DNA of 64,000 bases from Microvirga sp. ACRRW (GTDB taxonomy: Bacteria > Pseudomonadota > Alphaproteobacteria > Rhizobiales > Beijerinckiaceae). The stretch is taken from NCBI RefSeq assembly GCF_022346925.1, contig NZ_JAKRNJ010000002.1, forward strand, positions 558,001 to 622,000, in the 5' to 3' direction. The position numbers were made by a program, and so were the translations under genes. Numbering within the stretch: the first letter of the stretch is position 1; every line of letters begins with the position of its first letter. The notes beneath the pieces are model-generated. The model was not told the DNA's origin, did no database searches, and saw nothing but the letters and a program-made list of their open reading frames with translations. Positions 18,621-28,172 of this stretch are shown in pieces.

Positions 18621-19588
18621 GAGCGCCCCCTCACCAGGCTGACGAAGATGTCCTCCAGCGATGACTCGGAGGTGCGAAGATCCTTGAAGTCGATGCCGTG
18701 CTCGTTGAGCCGGCGCAGGAGCGTGGCGATGCCCGTCTCGTCGCTTTGCGTGTCGAAGGTGTAGACAAGGTCCGTGCCGTCGGCGGAGAGCTGCAGGTTC
18801 TCGGACTGCAGGTCGGCGGGGAGAGCGCTGAGCGGGTTCTGCAGATGCAATGTCAGCTGCTTCTGGCCCAATTTCCGCATGAGCACATGCTTGTCCTCGA
18901 CAAGCACGATCTCGCCCTTGTTGATCACGCCGATCCGGTCGGCCATCTCCTCGGCCTCTTCGATGTAATGCGTGGTGAGGATGATGGTGACGCCGTTCTC
19001 GCGCAGTTTGCGCACCATGTTCCACATATCCCGGCGCAGCTCCACGTCGACGCCCGCCGTGGGCTCGTCGAGGAAGAGGATCTTCGGCTCGTGCGAGAGC
19101 GCCTTCGCGATCATCACGCGCCGCTTCATGCCGCCGGACAGCGCCATGATCTTCGTGTCCTTCTTCTCCCAGAGCGAGAGGTCCTTCAGGATCTTCTCGA
19201 TATAGGCTGGGTTCGCGGGCTTGCCGAAGAGGCCCCGGCTGAAATTCACTGTTGCCCACACGGTCTCGAAAGCGTCCGTCGTGAGCTCCTGCGGCACGAG
19301 GCCGATCTTGGTGCGGGCCGGGCGGTAGTCGCGCACGATGTCGTGCCCGTCCGCCGTCACGGTACCCGTGCTCGGATTGACGATGCCGCAGATGATGCTG
19401 ATCAGCGTCGTCTTGCCGGCGCCGTTGGGGCCGAGCAGCGCGAAGATCTCGCCTCGGCGGATGTCGAGGTCGATCTTGCGCAGGGCCTGGAAGCCCGAGG
19501 CGTAGGTCTTGCTGAGCCCTGCGACCGAGATGATCGGGGCCGATGAGCCGGATGATTCCGGGATTCGCGAATGGTCGAGCGGTTTCAT
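18617..19588 (-). CDS. ABC exporter ATP-binding protein
   Basis: The 323-residue form has Walker A ([10 protein letters not shown]), signature ALSGGMKRR and Walker [15 protein letters not shown]-terminal domain of about 90 residues follows, as in the DrrA/YadG/NodI class. I place the start at ATG 19588 ([14 protein letters not shown]). An earlier in-frame start at 19654 would read through the sequence next to the neighbouring hairpin and has no homologous look. It overlaps the permease gene by 4 bp, giving a two-gene operon. Confidence 0.9.
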   Translation of the reverse strand: MKPLDHSRIPESSGSSAPIISVAGLSKTYASGFQALRKIDLDIRRGEIFALLGPNGAGKTTLISIICGIVNPSTGTVTADGHDIVRDYRPARTKIGLVPQELTTDAFETVWATVNFSRGLFGKPANPAYIEKILKDLSLWEKKDTKIMALSGGMKRRVMIAKALSHEPKILFLDEPTAGVDVELRRDMWNMVRKLRENGVTIILTTHYIEEAEEMADRIGVINKGEIVLVEDKHVLMRKLGQKQLTLHLQNPLSALPADLQSENLQLSADGTDLVYTFDTQSDETGIATLLRRLNEHGIDFKDLRTSESSLEDIFVSLVRGRS

Positions 19589-19642
19589 GGGGCGCCTGAT
19601 AGCATGTCTGGAAGAAGGCTTAAATTCCCCCTTCCAAATGAC

Positions 19643-19668
19643 AACGGGCCCCAAGGAAGGGCCCGTTG
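19643..19668 (-). terminator. Hairpin downstream of the DUF2865 gene
   Basis: AACGGGCCC / GGGCCCGTT with loop CAAGGAA, 23 bp past the stop of the minus-strand gene. There is no good T-run on that side, so termination may be weak. Confidence 0.5.
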
Positions 19669-19690
19669 TTGAAGATCACTTATATCCGCG

Positions 19691-20821
19691 TCAGTTCTGC
19701 GGGTTCGGCACCGGAATGAGGTTCGGCGCGATCACGCGGACCGATTTCTTCTGGCCGTTGCCGCTGACGACGTCCTGCTTGTTGCCCTCGTTTTCACCGA
19801 CCACACGAGTGGTCTCGATGGATTGCGGGCCGATACCGGAAGATTCCTTGCTCGCGGTCGGAGCGGAGGCAGCGCTCTCGGCTTGGGCCTTCTCTTCCTC
19901 GTCCGCCTTCTTGTCGGCGGCCTTGCGGGCCTGGGCGGCTTTCGGACGCGACAATTCTTCCGCCTTCTCGGCGGTCACGATTACGTCGCCCTTGCGCTGT
20001 TCCAGCATGCTCTCGGCCTTGCGCAGAACCACAGACCAGCTCTCGTCGGACTTCTTGCAGGCGCAGCTCTCATCGAAGCTCTTGCGGAACTTGAAGGCAT
20101 TGGCGAGCGACGTATAGGCCCGGTTGCCCGAGAGCGAAGCGGCACGGGTCAGGCCGTCGTCACCGCCGGGATAGGCGAAAGCGGTCGTTTCCGTGCCGGG
20201 GCAGAGGGCCTGGCACATCTCGTCGGCGCTCTGGCCACCGCCTGGCGGCGTGGTGAGCGGGAAGAACGAGCCGTCGCAGGTCTTCACGCAGATCAGGCGG
20301 CCGCCGCCGAGAGAGGGTTGGCCCTCATCGGCGATGATCGGCTGGCCTTCAGGGGCAATCTGCTGTTGCTGAGGACCGCGCGGCGGGCCGAAGAGCGTCT
20401 CGAAGAAGCCGCGAGGCTGTTGATCGGTGGAGCAGGCCTGCTGCACGGCGGCCTGAAGCTGGCGGCGGCGCCCATCAACGGCTGCGGGATCGACGGCCTG
20501 CTGCGCAAGCCGGGCATAGCCGGCTTCGAGCTGGCGAATCTGTCCGGCGATGGCGGGGCATTCGGCCGGGGGAGGGCCGGCAAAGAAGCTCAAGGGACCG
20601 CGCTCGCAGCCGATGGAGCTGTAATAGCGGGCAAGCCGGCTGATCTCGGCGCGCTGGGCCTGCATCTGCCCGGTCGGCGCTCCGCCTCCGCTGCGCTCGA
20701 GATTCGCCAGTTCCGCGCGGAAGCGCTGGCACTCGGCCGTCTGGGCGAAAGCGGCCTGACCAGCGGCGAGGAAAGCCGTCACGGCAAGGAGGGAGCGGAG
20801 AAAGAATGTCTTTGTCATCAA
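19691..20821 (-). CDS. DUF2865 secreted protein
   Basis: The 376-residue protein has a signal peptide (to about residue 26, AAFAQ). A coiled-coil-prone half follows (FRAELANLERSG... RQLEAGYARLAQQ). The cysteine block CVKTCDGSFFPLTTPPGGG with MCQALCPG and the AYPGGDDGL motif characterises DUF2865, a family largely limited to Hyphomicrobiales. A Lys/Glu/Ala-rich tail ends with a conserved-looking VRVIAPNLIPVPNPQN. Function unknown, probably envelope. A second ATG 3 bp later is an equally possible start. Confidence 0.87.
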   Translation of the reverse strand: MMTKTFFLRSLLAVTAFLAAGQAAFAQTAECQRFRAELANLERSGGGAPTGQMQAQRAEISRLARYYSSIGCERGPLSFFAGPPPAECPAIAGQIRQLEAGYARLAQQAVDPAAVDGRRRQLQAAVQQACSTDQQPRGFFETLFGPPRGPQQQQIAPEGQPIIADEGQPSLGGGRLICVKTCDGSFFPLTTPPGGGQSADEMCQALCPGTETTAFAYPGGDDGLTRAASLSGNRAYTSLANAFKFRKSFDESCACKKSDESWSVVLRKAESMLEQRKGDVIVTAEKAEELSRPKAAQARKAADKKADEEEKAQAESAASAPTASKESSGIGPQSIETTRVVGENEGNKQDVVSGNGQKKSVRVIAPNLIPVPNPQN

Positions 20822-20970
20822 GCTGATCGCAGAACTCAGGTCCGATACGGCAGTCTAGTCAGGGTGATCGTGTGACGCCGGAATGGGGCCCTATTGTGAT
20901 TACCGCCTTGCCCGCTCCAGGGAAAGGCTTCTAGCCTCTCCGCCAACAGCAACCTCGGACGAGATTCTGC

Positions 20971-21354
20971 ATGTACTCTCATACGACCATCGGAGCAAAT
21001 GACCTCGCGCGGGCCCGCCGCTTCTACGATGCGGTGCTGGCTCCATTGGGCCTGGAGGTCCGGTTCACGGATGAGGACATGGTGGGCTATGGCCTGCCGG
21101 GTGGCCGCCCCCAGTTCCTGGTCGTCAGGCCCTTCGACAAGGCAGAGCCTTCCGTGGGAAACGGCGCTATGATCGCCTTGCTCGCCCTAAAGAGGGCCAT
21201 GGTCGATGCTTGCTATGAGAGCGCCATGAAACAGGGCGGGGCGGACGAGGGCGGACCCGGCTTACGCCCCCAGTATCACCGCAACTATTACGGCGCTTAC
21301 TTCCGCGATCTCGATGGCAATAAGATCTGCGTCTGCAGCCATCACGAAGAATAG
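20971..21354 (+). CDS. VOC (glyoxalase/bleomycin-resistance fold) protein
   Basis: The 127-residue single VOC domain has two beta-alpha-beta-beta-beta units: 'YSHTTIGANDLARARRFYDAVLAPLGLEV' opens the first and 'YYGAYFRDLDGNKICVCSH' closes the second. The family covers glyoxalases, dioxygenases and fosfomycin or bleomycin binders. Nothing here decides which. Residues H4 and D109/N111 stand where metal ligands often lie. It is a single gene followed 59 bp later by creA. Confidence 0.85.
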   Translation: MYSHTTIGANDLARARRFYDAVLAPLGLEVRFTDEDMVGYGLPGGRPQFLVVRPFDKAEPSVGNGAMIALLALKRAMVDACYESAMKQGGADEGGPGLRPQYHRNYYGAYFRDLDGNKICVCSHHEE

Positions 21355-21413
21355 ATCTCGTCAAAGGCAGAGTGCATCCCCACATTGAGCGTAGCATTAG
21401 GAGACAATGAAGA

Positions 21414-21920
21414 ATGCTTGCGCGAATCGCCCTGGCTCTTGCCCTCGTCGTGGGAGGCACGCTCGGCGCTGCGGCCCAGGAGCCGGATCTGATCTTCAAG
21501 AAGTCAACCGTCTGGCGGGCGCTGACCCCTGACGACAAGCTCGCCGTCTACGGGATCGACGATCCTGTCGTGGAGGGCGTGGCCTGCCACTACACGACGC
21601 CTGAGCGGGGCGGCATCTCCGGCACCTTCGGCGTGGCGGAGGAAGTTTCTGACATTTCGCTCTCCTGCCGCCAGGTCGGCCCGGTGAAGTTCAAGCAGCG
21701 TTTCGGGCAGGGCGACGTGGTGTTCAGCGAGCGGCGTTCGCTCATCTTCAAGAAGATGCAGATCGTGCGCGGTTGCGACGCGAAGCGCAACACGCTCGTC
21801 TACATGGTCTATTCGGACCGGCCCATCGAAGGCTCGCCCAAGAACTCGACCTCGAGCGTGCCGCTGATGCCCTGGGGCACGGAAGCTCCGGCCAAATGCG
21901 GCGACTGGCTGAACAAGTAA
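21414..21920 (+). CDS. creA: CreA family periplasmic protein
   Basis: The 168-residue protein has a signal peptide (residues 1-22, ending AAAQ) and the CreA pattern: DLIFKKSTVWRALTPDDKLAVYGIDDP, VEGVACHYTTPERGG and DISLSCRQVGPVKF, with paired cysteines. CreA proteins are widespread and their role is unclear despite the old 'catabolite regulation' name. The start has AGGAGA 13 bp upstream. Convergent with argO, with only 3 bp between the two stops. Confidence 0.9.
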   Translation: MLARIALALALVVGGTLGAAAQEPDLIFKKSTVWRALTPDDKLAVYGIDDPVVEGVACHYTTPERGGISGTFGVAEEVSDISLSCRQVGPVKFKQRFGQGDVVFSERRSLIFKKMQIVRGCDAKRNTLVYMVYSDRPIEGSPKNSTSSVPLMPWGTEAPAKCGDWLNK

Positions 21921-21923
21921 GTT

Positions 21924-22526
21924 TTACTCGTTCAGCAGCAAACGCGCGGCCGTTACCCACATGATGATGCCGATGGCGATGTCGAGGACGCGCCACGTGA
22001 CGGGCCGTGCGAAGAGCGGCTTGAGCAGGCGTGCGCCGTAGCCGAGCGAGAAGAAGAACGTGAACGAGGCCAGCATCGCGCCGGTGGCGAACAGGCCTTT
22101 GCCATTCTCGAATTGCGTCGAGATCGACCCGATGAGAACCACCGTGTCGAGATACACATGCGGGTTGAGCCACGTGAAGGCGAGACAGGTGAGCACCACG
22201 CGCTTCAGGCTCTCGGGCGCCGCCTCGGATGGCCTCAAGGCTTCGGACCGGAACGCATCCCGGAAACTGCGCGCGCCATAGGCTAGCAGGAAGGCCGCAC
22301 CGAAATAGCGAAGGCCGGTTTCGGCCCAGGGCACCATGGCGCTGATCTGGGAGAAGCCGGAGACGCCGGCCAGGATCAGTAGGGCATCCGACAAGGCGCA
22401 GGCAAGGCACACGGCCCAAACGTGCTCGCCACGCAAGCCCACACGCAGGACGAATGCGTTCTGGGCGCCAATGGGAAGGATGAGGCTGAGGCCGAGCAGG
22501 AAGCCGGCGAGGAGAGGGGAGGTCAT
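21924..22526 (-). CDS. argO: LysE/ArgO-type amino-acid exporter
   Basis: The 200-residue membrane protein has about six hydrophobic segments and the LysE family opening LLGLSLILPIGAQNAFVLRVGL. The middle signature LTCLAFTWLNPHVYLDTVVLIG is typical of ArgO/LysE. It exports arginine or lysine. It is divergent from a LysR regulator of the ArgP/LysG type at 22621, and that arrangement (exporter plus regulator) is the main support for the substrate class. Confidence 0.92.
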   Translation of the reverse strand: MTSPLLAGFLLGLSLILPIGAQNAFVLRVGLRGEHVWAVCLACALSDALLILAGVSGFSQISAMVPWAETGLRYFGAAFLLAYGARSFRDAFRSEALRPSEAAPESLKRVVLTCLAFTWLNPHVYLDTVVLIGSISTQFENGKGLFATGAMLASFTFFFSLGYGARLLKPLFARPVTWRVLDIAIGIIMWVTAARLLLNE

Positions 22527-22620
22527 AGGGATGGCCTAAATGAAATGTCGCCCTTCCGTAAGCCGGGATCTATGATTAGGACAGTTAAAGAAGCTGACCT
22601 TGCATTAGAAAATCTTACCC

Positions 22621-23505
22621 ATGCTGGATTATGCCCATCTATCCGCTCTGGCCGCAGTGATCCGCACCGGCAGTTTCGAGCGCGCGGCGCAGCAATTGAA
22701 CGTGACGCCTTCCGCCATCTCTCAGAGGATCAAGCTTCTGGAGGAGAGGGTCGGCACGGTCCTCGTCATCCGGGGTCAGCCCTGCATAGCAACCGAAATC
22801 GGGCAGCGCCTATGCCAGCATGTGGAGCAGGTGGCCCTGCTCGAAAGCTCCATTCAGCAAACGCTTCCCAAGCTCCAAACCGAGGCTCGGCCGGTGACGC
22901 TGCGCATCGCCGTCAACGCGGACAGCCTTGCCACATGGTTCATTCAGGCCATGGCGGAGACGGAAGGGTTCCTGTTCGACCTCGTGGTGGACGATCAGGA
23001 TTACAGCGCGGATTGGCTGCGGCGTGGGGAGGTCATGGCCGCCGTCACCTCGCATGGCCTGCCGATCCAGGGCTGCAATTGCCGTCCCCTAGGAGCTTTG
23101 CCCTACGTGGCAACCGCAAGCCCGGGCTATATCGAGCGCTGGTTTCCCGATGGGTTCACCGAGGCGGGTGCGGCCCGCGCACCGAGCCTGATCTTCAATC
23201 AAAAGGACCGGCTGCAGAACCTGTGGCTGCGTCAGGTCTTCGGGGCGGATATCCAGCCACCGCAGCATTGGTTGCCCTCGTCGCAGGCTTTCGTGGATGC
23301 GTCGCTGGCCGGATTAGGATGGGGGATGAACCCAGAGTTCCTGGTGAGAGAGCATCTCCAGGCGGGGAGGCTGGTAGCCCTGGACGCCCGGTTTCCCTTC
23401 GAGGTGCCTCTGTTCTGGCAGGAAAGCCGGATCGTCGGTCCGGTGATGGCGGATGTGACCCGCGCCGTCTTGAAGACCGCGCGAGCCATGCTGAGGCCGA
23501 CGTAG
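22621..23505 (+). CDS. argP: LysR regulator of the ArgP/LysG type
   Basis: The 294-residue regulator has the LysR winged helix at residues 1-60 (LSALAAVIRTGSFERAAQQLNVTPSAISQRIKLLEERVG). A substrate-binding domain follows with the ArgP-like blocks NADSLATWFIQAMAE and FVDASLAGLGWGMNPE. ArgP/LysG proteins activate the divergent exporter gene when basic amino acids are high. The 94-bp intergenic gap should hold its operator; I did not find a clear T-N11-A match strong enough to list. Confidence 0.92.
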   Translation: MLDYAHLSALAAVIRTGSFERAAQQLNVTPSAISQRIKLLEERVGTVLVIRGQPCIATEIGQRLCQHVEQVALLESSIQQTLPKLQTEARPVTLRIAVNADSLATWFIQAMAETEGFLFDLVVDDQDYSADWLRRGEVMAAVTSHGLPIQGCNCRPLGALPYVATASPGYIERWFPDGFTEAGAARAPSLIFNQKDRLQNLWLRQVFGADIQPPQHWLPSSQAFVDASLAGLGWGMNPEFLVREHLQAGRLVALDARFPFEVPLFWQESRIVGPVMADVTRAVLKTARAMLRPT

Positions 23506-23509
23506 ATCC

Positions 23510-23836
23510 TCAGTTCGAGCAGGTGATCGAGACCGGACGGTCTTCAGGGGCCGTCATCGAGACCTTCTGAACCGAGCCGGTGGTCTCCTCGGCCTCGACC
23601 TGGCGGAACGAAACCGCGCGGACATAGCCCTGGGCTTCGCACCAGGTATTCGCCACAACTTGGCCACAAGGCTGGTTTGAGATCAGGCATTCCGCGACGC
23701 CGTAGCCATCGGCGGCGGGGACCAGGAAGGTCGCTTCTGCGGACGAGGCCTGGGTGCCGTTTGGCAGGAGCGTCAGGGACGCGGCTGCAAGGAACATGGC
23801 TGTGCCCAACCCGAGCACGGCGTATGCGCGGCGCAT
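23510..23836 (-). CDS. Small secreted protein, unknown function
   Basis: The 108-residue version starts at 23836 (MRRAYAVLGLGTAMFLAAASLTLL), which is the signal peptide. The frame upstream to 24022 lacks coding character. The mature part has four cysteines (AECLISNQPCGQVVANTWCEAQGY and the final SITCSN), so probably two disulfides. The stop lies 4 bp from the convergent argP stop. Related short proteins in this group have no assigned role. Confidence 0.75.
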   Translation of the reverse strand: MRRAYAVLGLGTAMFLAAASLTLLPNGTQASSAEATFLVPAADGYGVAECLISNQPCGQVVANTWCEAQGYVRAVSFRQVEAEETTGSVQKVSMTAPEDRPVSITCSN

Positions 23837-24074
23837 AGAAAACCTCATCAATTGAACTCGTGCTTTATTATCACGAAACCCCGTGAACAAAGCTCTAACG
23901 GGTTTGGTAAAGACACGTTTCTTGCATGCCTGCAAATCGAATGTGCTCTCCAGCACGGGAACCTTGACGCCTGAAGGCGGACGAGGCATTGATGGGTTCA
24001 TGAACACGGCAACGATCCTCATTTCCGGGATTATTTGCGGCTAGCGACCCACGCTGGCTGGAGCCGTCTCGTTC

Positions 24075-24132
24075 TCATTCCAAGAATGAAACCAACCTCC
24101 GGCCTTGTTGCCTGACAGGGACTTGGTTTCAT
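24075..24132 (+). promoter_or_regulatory. Mutually exclusive hairpins in the cysS leader
   Basis: Hairpin 1 is TCATTC (24075-24080) / GAATGA (24084-24089) with loop CAA. Hairpin 2 is ATGAAACCAA (24086-24095) / TTGGTTTCAT (24123-24132), a perfect 10-bp stem that takes in the first two bases of the cysS start codon. The two share 24086-24089, so only one can form. Whether RNA covers this region is not known. Confidence 0.45.
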
Positions 24133-25600
24133 GGCGCCCCAGCTGAAGCTCTACAACACACTCACCCGGTCGAAGGACGCGTTCGTCCCGATCGATCAGA
24201 AGAACGTGCGTATGTATGTCTGCGGCCCAACGGTTTATGATTACGCTCATATCGGGAATGCCCGCCCCATCATCGTCTTCGACCTTCTGTTCCGTCTGTT
24301 GAGGCATGTTTACGGTCCGGAAGCCGTGACGTATGTGCGCAACATCACGGATGTGGACGACAAGATTAACGCCCGCGCCGCCCGCGATTACCCTGGCCTG
24401 CCCCATAACGACGCCATCCGCGAAGTGACCCGCAAGACCGAGGAGCAGTTCCACGCGGATATCCGGGCGCTCGGCGTGCTCATGCCTGACGATGTGAACG
24501 AGGCAGGCAAGCCCGCGCGTTTCGTGGAGCCGAGGGCCACCGAGCACATCGACGAGATGCGCATGATCATCGAGCGCCTCATCGAGCGGGGGGCGGCTTA
24601 CGTGGCGGAGGAGCACGTGCTCTTCTCGGTCTCCGGCATGCAGAAGCTGAAGGGCGTGCCGCAATACGGCGCGTTCTCGAAGCGCTCCCTCGACGAGCTG
24701 CTCTCCGGCGCCCGCGTGGACGTGGCGCCTTACAAGCGCGACCCCATGGATTTCGTGCTCTGGAAGCCCTCGAGTCCGAACGACCCGGCCTGGGCCTCGC
24801 CTGCAGGCATCAAGACTCCGGGCCGTCCCGGCTGGCATATCGAGTGCTCGGCCATGGCATGGAAGCACCTGATCCAGGCTTTCGAGACGCGCCTTACCTG
24901 CAGCGATCCGGTGGAGCGCGAGATCTTCGACATCCATGGCGGCGGTATCGACCTCGTGTTCCCGCACCACGAGAACGAGATCGCGCAAAGCTGCTGCGCG
25001 TTTCAAGCGCCGCGCATGGCCAATGTCTGGATGCATAACGGCTTCCTGCAGGTGGAAAGCGAGAAGATGTCGAAGTCCCTCGGCAACTTCTTCACGATCC
25101 ATGACCTCCTGAAGGATTGGCCGGGCGAGGTGCTGCGCTTCAACATGCTGCGCACCCATTATCGCCAGCCCATCGACTGGACGGTGAAGGGCCTGGAGGA
25201 AAGCCAGAAGACCCTCGACCGCTGGTACGAGCTTGCGGGACATGGCAATGCGACACAGCTCTCGGAGCAGGTTGCTGAGGCTCTCGCGGACGATCTCAAC
25301 ACGCCGAAGATGCTGGCGGAGCTTCATGCCCTCGACGGGCAGGGCGCTTACGAGGCGCTCGGTGCGAACCTGCGCGCCATGGGCTTCTTGCTTGAGGGCG
25401 CCGAGGCATGGAAGGTGCGCAAGCAGGCGTCTCTCTCGGTCGATCCCGCCGTGGTCGAAGGCTTGATCGTTGCCCGCAAAGAAGCGCGTGCCGCGAAGAA
25501 CTGGCCCGAGTCCGACCGCATCCGCGATGAACTCGCGGCGTTGAATGTCGTGGTGAAGGACAACAAGGACGGCACCACCACCTGGGAGGTTGCGCGCTGA
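24131..25600 (+). CDS. cysS: Cysteinyl-tRNA synthetase
   Basis: The 489-residue class I enzyme charges tRNA-Cys. C31 in YVCGPTVYD is the first zinc ligand, followed by the HIGH motif as HIGN. The middle block is [16 protein letters not shown] with further zinc ligands, then HHENEIAQS, and KMSKS is at residues 312-316. Length is normal. The start codon is inside a 10-bp hairpin (see the leader entry). The stop overlaps the next start (TGATG), so a GNAT gene and cimA follow in the same operon. Confidence 0.96.
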   Translation: MAPQLKLYNTLTRSKDAFVPIDQKNVRMYVCGPTVYDYAHIGNARPIIVFDLLFRLLRHVYGPEAVTYVRNITDVDDKINARAARDYPGLPHNDAIREVTRKTEEQFHADIRALGVLMPDDVNEAGKPARFVEPRATEHIDEMRMIIERLIERGAAYVAEEHVLFSVSGMQKLKGVPQYGAFSKRSLDELLSGARVDVAPYKRDPMDFVLWKPSSPNDPAWASPAGIKTPGRPGWHIECSAMAWKHLIQAFETRLTCSDPVEREIFDIHGGGIDLVFPHHENEIAQSCCAFQAPRMANVWMHNGFLQVESEKMSKSLGNFFTIHDLLKDWPGEVLRFNMLRTHYRQPIDWTVKGLEESQKTLDRWYELAGHGNATQLSEQVAEALADDLNTPKMLAELHALDGQGAYEALGANLRAMGFLLEGAEAWKVRKQASLSVDPAVVEGLIVARKEARAAKNWPESDRIRDELAALNVVVKDNKDGTTTWEVAR

Positions 25601-26109
25601 TGGGACAGTCATTGCCGAAACCGGGACTGCGTCCCTTCCTTCCCGCCGATGTGCCGGTGCTGGCCGAAATCTTTCAGGCCAGCATCGAGGAACTGACGGG
25701 TGACGATTACAGCGAGGCGCAGCAGGAGGCCTGGATGGCGCAGGCAGAGGAGGAGGGTTTTGCCAAAACGTTGGCAGAGAGCCTTACCCTGGTCGCGACC
25801 GTGGAGGGATCTCCTGTCGGCTTCATCGCGCTGAAGGATAACGAGCTGCTCGAGTTCCTCTATGTGCATCCCGCCGTGGCGGGGCAGGGCATCGGCACGA
25901 TGCTCTATGACGCCGTCGAGAAGCTCGCTGGTGCGCGTAAAGCGCAGCGCCTTGTCGCCGAAGTCACGGATAACGCACAGCCCTTCTTCCAGAAATACGG
26001 CTTCCAGCCGCAACGCCGCACCACTCTGTCTCTTGGCGATGAATGGCTCGCCAGCACCACCATGGAAAAGCGCCTCGCACCCGTCGAGGACAGGAAGATG
26101 TCATCATGA
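25600..26109 (+). CDS. GNAT family N-acetyltransferase
   Basis: The 169-residue protein has the acetyl-CoA-binding loop of GNAT enzymes in LYVHPAVAGQGIGTMLYDAVEKLA (the Q/RxxGxG/A motif, residues about 96-105) and the C-terminal VTDNAQPFFQKYGFQPQRRTTL. The start overlaps the cysS stop by one base and its stop overlaps the cimA start by four, so all three are translationally linked. The acetyl acceptor is unknown. Confidence 0.88.
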   Translation: MGQSLPKPGLRPFLPADVPVLAEIFQASIEELTGDDYSEAQQEAWMAQAEEEGFAKTLAESLTLVATVEGSPVGFIALKDNELLEFLYVHPAVAGQGIGTMLYDAVEKLAGARKAQRLVAEVTDNAQPFFQKYGFQPQRRTTLSLGDEWLASTTMEKRLAPVEDRKMSS

Positions 26110-27701
26110 CCCGCGAGCGCGTCTATCTGTTCGATACCACCCTGCGCGACGGCGCGCAGACCACGGGCGTCGATTTCTCGCTGGAGGACAAACGGGCCAT
26201 CGCGGCGCTCCTCGACAAGATCGGCATCGACTACGTGGAGGGCGGCTATCCGGGCGCTAACCCGCTCGACACCGCCTTCTTCTCGGAAAAGCGCACCAAG
26301 AACGCCAAGTTCACCGCGTTCGGCATGACGAAGCGGGCAGGGCGCTCGGTGTCGAACGATCCTGGCGTCTCCGCGCTTCTTGAAGCGCAGGCCGATGCGA
26401 TCTGCTTCGTCGCCAAGGCCTGGGACTACCATGTGCGCGTGGCGCTCGAGACGACGCCCGAGGAAAACCTTGCCGGCATCCGGGACAGCGTCGAGGCCGC
26501 GCGCGCCAAGGGCCGCGAGGTGATCGTCGATTGCGAGCATTTCTTCGACGGCTACAAGGCTAATCCAGATTACGCGCTTTCCTGCGCGAAGACCGCTTAT
26601 GAATCCGGCGCGCGTTGGGTCGTGCTCTGCGACACCAATGGCGGCACGCTGCCTCATGAGGTGACCGAGATTGTGCATGCCGTCACGAAGGTTGTGCCGG
26701 GCGCACATCTGGGCGTTCACACCCATGACGATTGCGGCTGTGCGGTCGCGAATTCGCTGGCTGCGGTGGAAGCGGGCGCGCGCCATATCCAGGGCACGCT
26801 CAACGGTCTCGGCGAACGCTGCGGCAACGCCAACCTGGTCACGATCATCGGCGCGCTGAAGCTCAAGGACACCTATGCCTCCCGCTTCGATCTGGGAATC
26901 TCGAACGAGGCCTTGGGCGATCTCACGCATGTATCGCGTCAGGTGGATGAAATCCTCAACCGCCAGCCGAACCGCCATGCGCCGTTCGTCGGCGCGAGCG
27001 CGTTCGCGACGAAGGCGGGCATTCACGCCTCCGCCGTTTTGAAAGATCCGCGTACCTACGAGCATGTGGAGCCGGAAATCGTCGGCAACGAGCGCAAGGT
27101 TCTGGTGTCCGTTCAGGGTGGTCAGTCGAACATTCTCGCCGAGCTGAAGCGCTGCGGCTTCGATCTCGAAAAGGGCGATCCGCGCATCGCGCGCGTGCTC
27201 GACGAGGTAAAGCGCAAGGAGTCCGAAGGCTTTGCCTTCGAGGGCGCGGATGCGTCCTTCTATGTGCTCGTCAAGCGCATCCTCGGGGAGGTGCCTGCCT
27301 TCTTCGACGTGGAGCGTTTCTCGGTCAATGTGGAGCGCCGCTACAACGCCATGGGCGAGCTCGTCACCGCATCGGAAGCCATCGTGAAAGTGCGCGTGGG
27401 CGATGAGGTTCTCATCTCTGCGGCTGAAGGCAACGGCCCGGTGAACGCGCTCGATGTCGCCTTGCGCAAGGATCTCGGCAAGTATCAGAACCTGATCCAG
27501 GATCTGGAGCTGGTGGATTATAAGGTGCGCATCTATCAGGGCGGTTCGGATGCCGTGACGCGCGTGCTCATAGAGTTCACCGACGCCACGGGCGAGCGCT
27601 GGACCACCATCGGAGTGTCGGCCAACATCATCGACGCTTCGTTCCAGGCGCTGACCGATTCCATGATCTACAAGCTCTTGAAGGGCGGGGCGACGCTTTA
27701 A
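26106..27701 (+). CDS. cimA: (R)-citramalate synthase
   Basis: The 531-residue enzyme condenses pyruvate with acetyl-CoA, a threonine-independent entry to isoleucine. The catalytic TIM barrel opens FDTTLRDGAQTTGVDFSLEDK and carries the metal histidines in GVHTHDDCGCAVANS. GLGERCGNANL follows, and the C-terminal half (from about residue 390) is a LeuA-type allosteric domain. The form DTTLRDGAQTTGVDF, rather than the isopropylmalate synthase DGEQ form, points to the CimA type. The start 26106 overlaps the GNAT stop (ATGA). Confidence 0.92.
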   Translation: MTRERVYLFDTTLRDGAQTTGVDFSLEDKRAIAALLDKIGIDYVEGGYPGANPLDTAFFSEKRTKNAKFTAFGMTKRAGRSVSNDPGVSALLEAQADAICFVAKAWDYHVRVALETTPEENLAGIRDSVEAARAKGREVIVDCEHFFDGYKANPDYALSCAKTAYESGARWVVLCDTNGGTLPHEVTEIVHAVTKVVPGAHLGVHTHDDCGCAVANSLAAVEAGARHIQGTLNGLGERCGNANLVTIIGALKLKDTYASRFDLGISNEALGDLTHVSRQVDEILNRQPNRHAPFVGASAFATKAGIHASAVLKDPRTYEHVEPEIVGNERKVLVSVQGGQSNILAELKRCGFDLEKGDPRIARVLDEVKRKESEGFAFEGADASFYVLVKRILGEVPAFFDVERFSVNVERRYNAMGELVTASEAIVKVRVGDEVLISAAEGNGPVNALDVALRKDLGKYQNLIQDLELVDYKVRIYQGGSDAVTRVLIEFTDATGERWTTIGVSANIIDASFQALTDSMIYKLLKGGATL

Positions 27702-27721
27702 GGCATTCGCTCCGACTAACC

Positions 27722-28171
27722 ATGAATCTCTCGCTTCTTCTCCCGCTCGCTGGCATTCTGGTCGGCGGTGTTCTCCTCTCGTCGCAAGCTCCCATCAATG
27801 CGGCGCTCGCGCGTTCGCTCGGCGATCCGGTGCTCGCCGCCTGCATCTCTTTCGGAATCGGATTTCTGGTGCTCGCCGGTGTCAGCGCCTTTCGCGGCGC
27901 ATTGCCCTCGGGCAGCGCCATCGCCTCCGCGCCTTGGTGGGCATGGCTCGGTGGGCTTTTGGGCGCGTTCTACGTGGCGGTGGTGATCTGGGGCGTGCCG
28001 CAGATCGGTGTCGTGAGCACCGTCGCCGCGCTGATCCTGGGCCAGGTGGTTGCTGCTTTGGTTCTCGATGCGGTCGGCGCTTTCGGCCTGCCTGTGCAGC
28101 CGATTACCTGGCAGCGTCTCGTGGCGGCTGGGCTCATCCTGGGCGGGCTCGTTCTGTCCCGCGCAGGGTAA
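27722..28171 (+). CDS. YdcZ-type small DMT transporter
   Basis: The 149-residue membrane protein has about five hydrophobic segments and the motif 'GVLLSSQAPINAALARSLGDPVLAACISFGIGFL', with the conserved N-A-L and a long second half, as in the DMT family YdcZ (DUF606). It lies 20 bp after cimA and may be part of the same transcript. Its stop is 1 bp from the convergent LOG gene, without any terminator between. The substrate is unknown. Confidence 0.85.
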   Translation: MNLSLLLPLAGILVGGVLLSSQAPINAALARSLGDPVLAACISFGIGFLVLAGVSAFRGALPSGSAIASAPWWAWLGGLLGAFYVAVVIWGVPQIGVVSTVAALILGQVVAALVLDAVGAFGLPVQPITWQRLVAAGLILGGLVLSRAG

Positions 28172-28172
28172 G

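Noticed and set aside
24041..25612. Minus-strand open frame of 523 codons opposite cysS
   Set aside because: A high-GC antisense shadow of a well-supported gene; the protein is His/Arg/Leu-rich without motifs.
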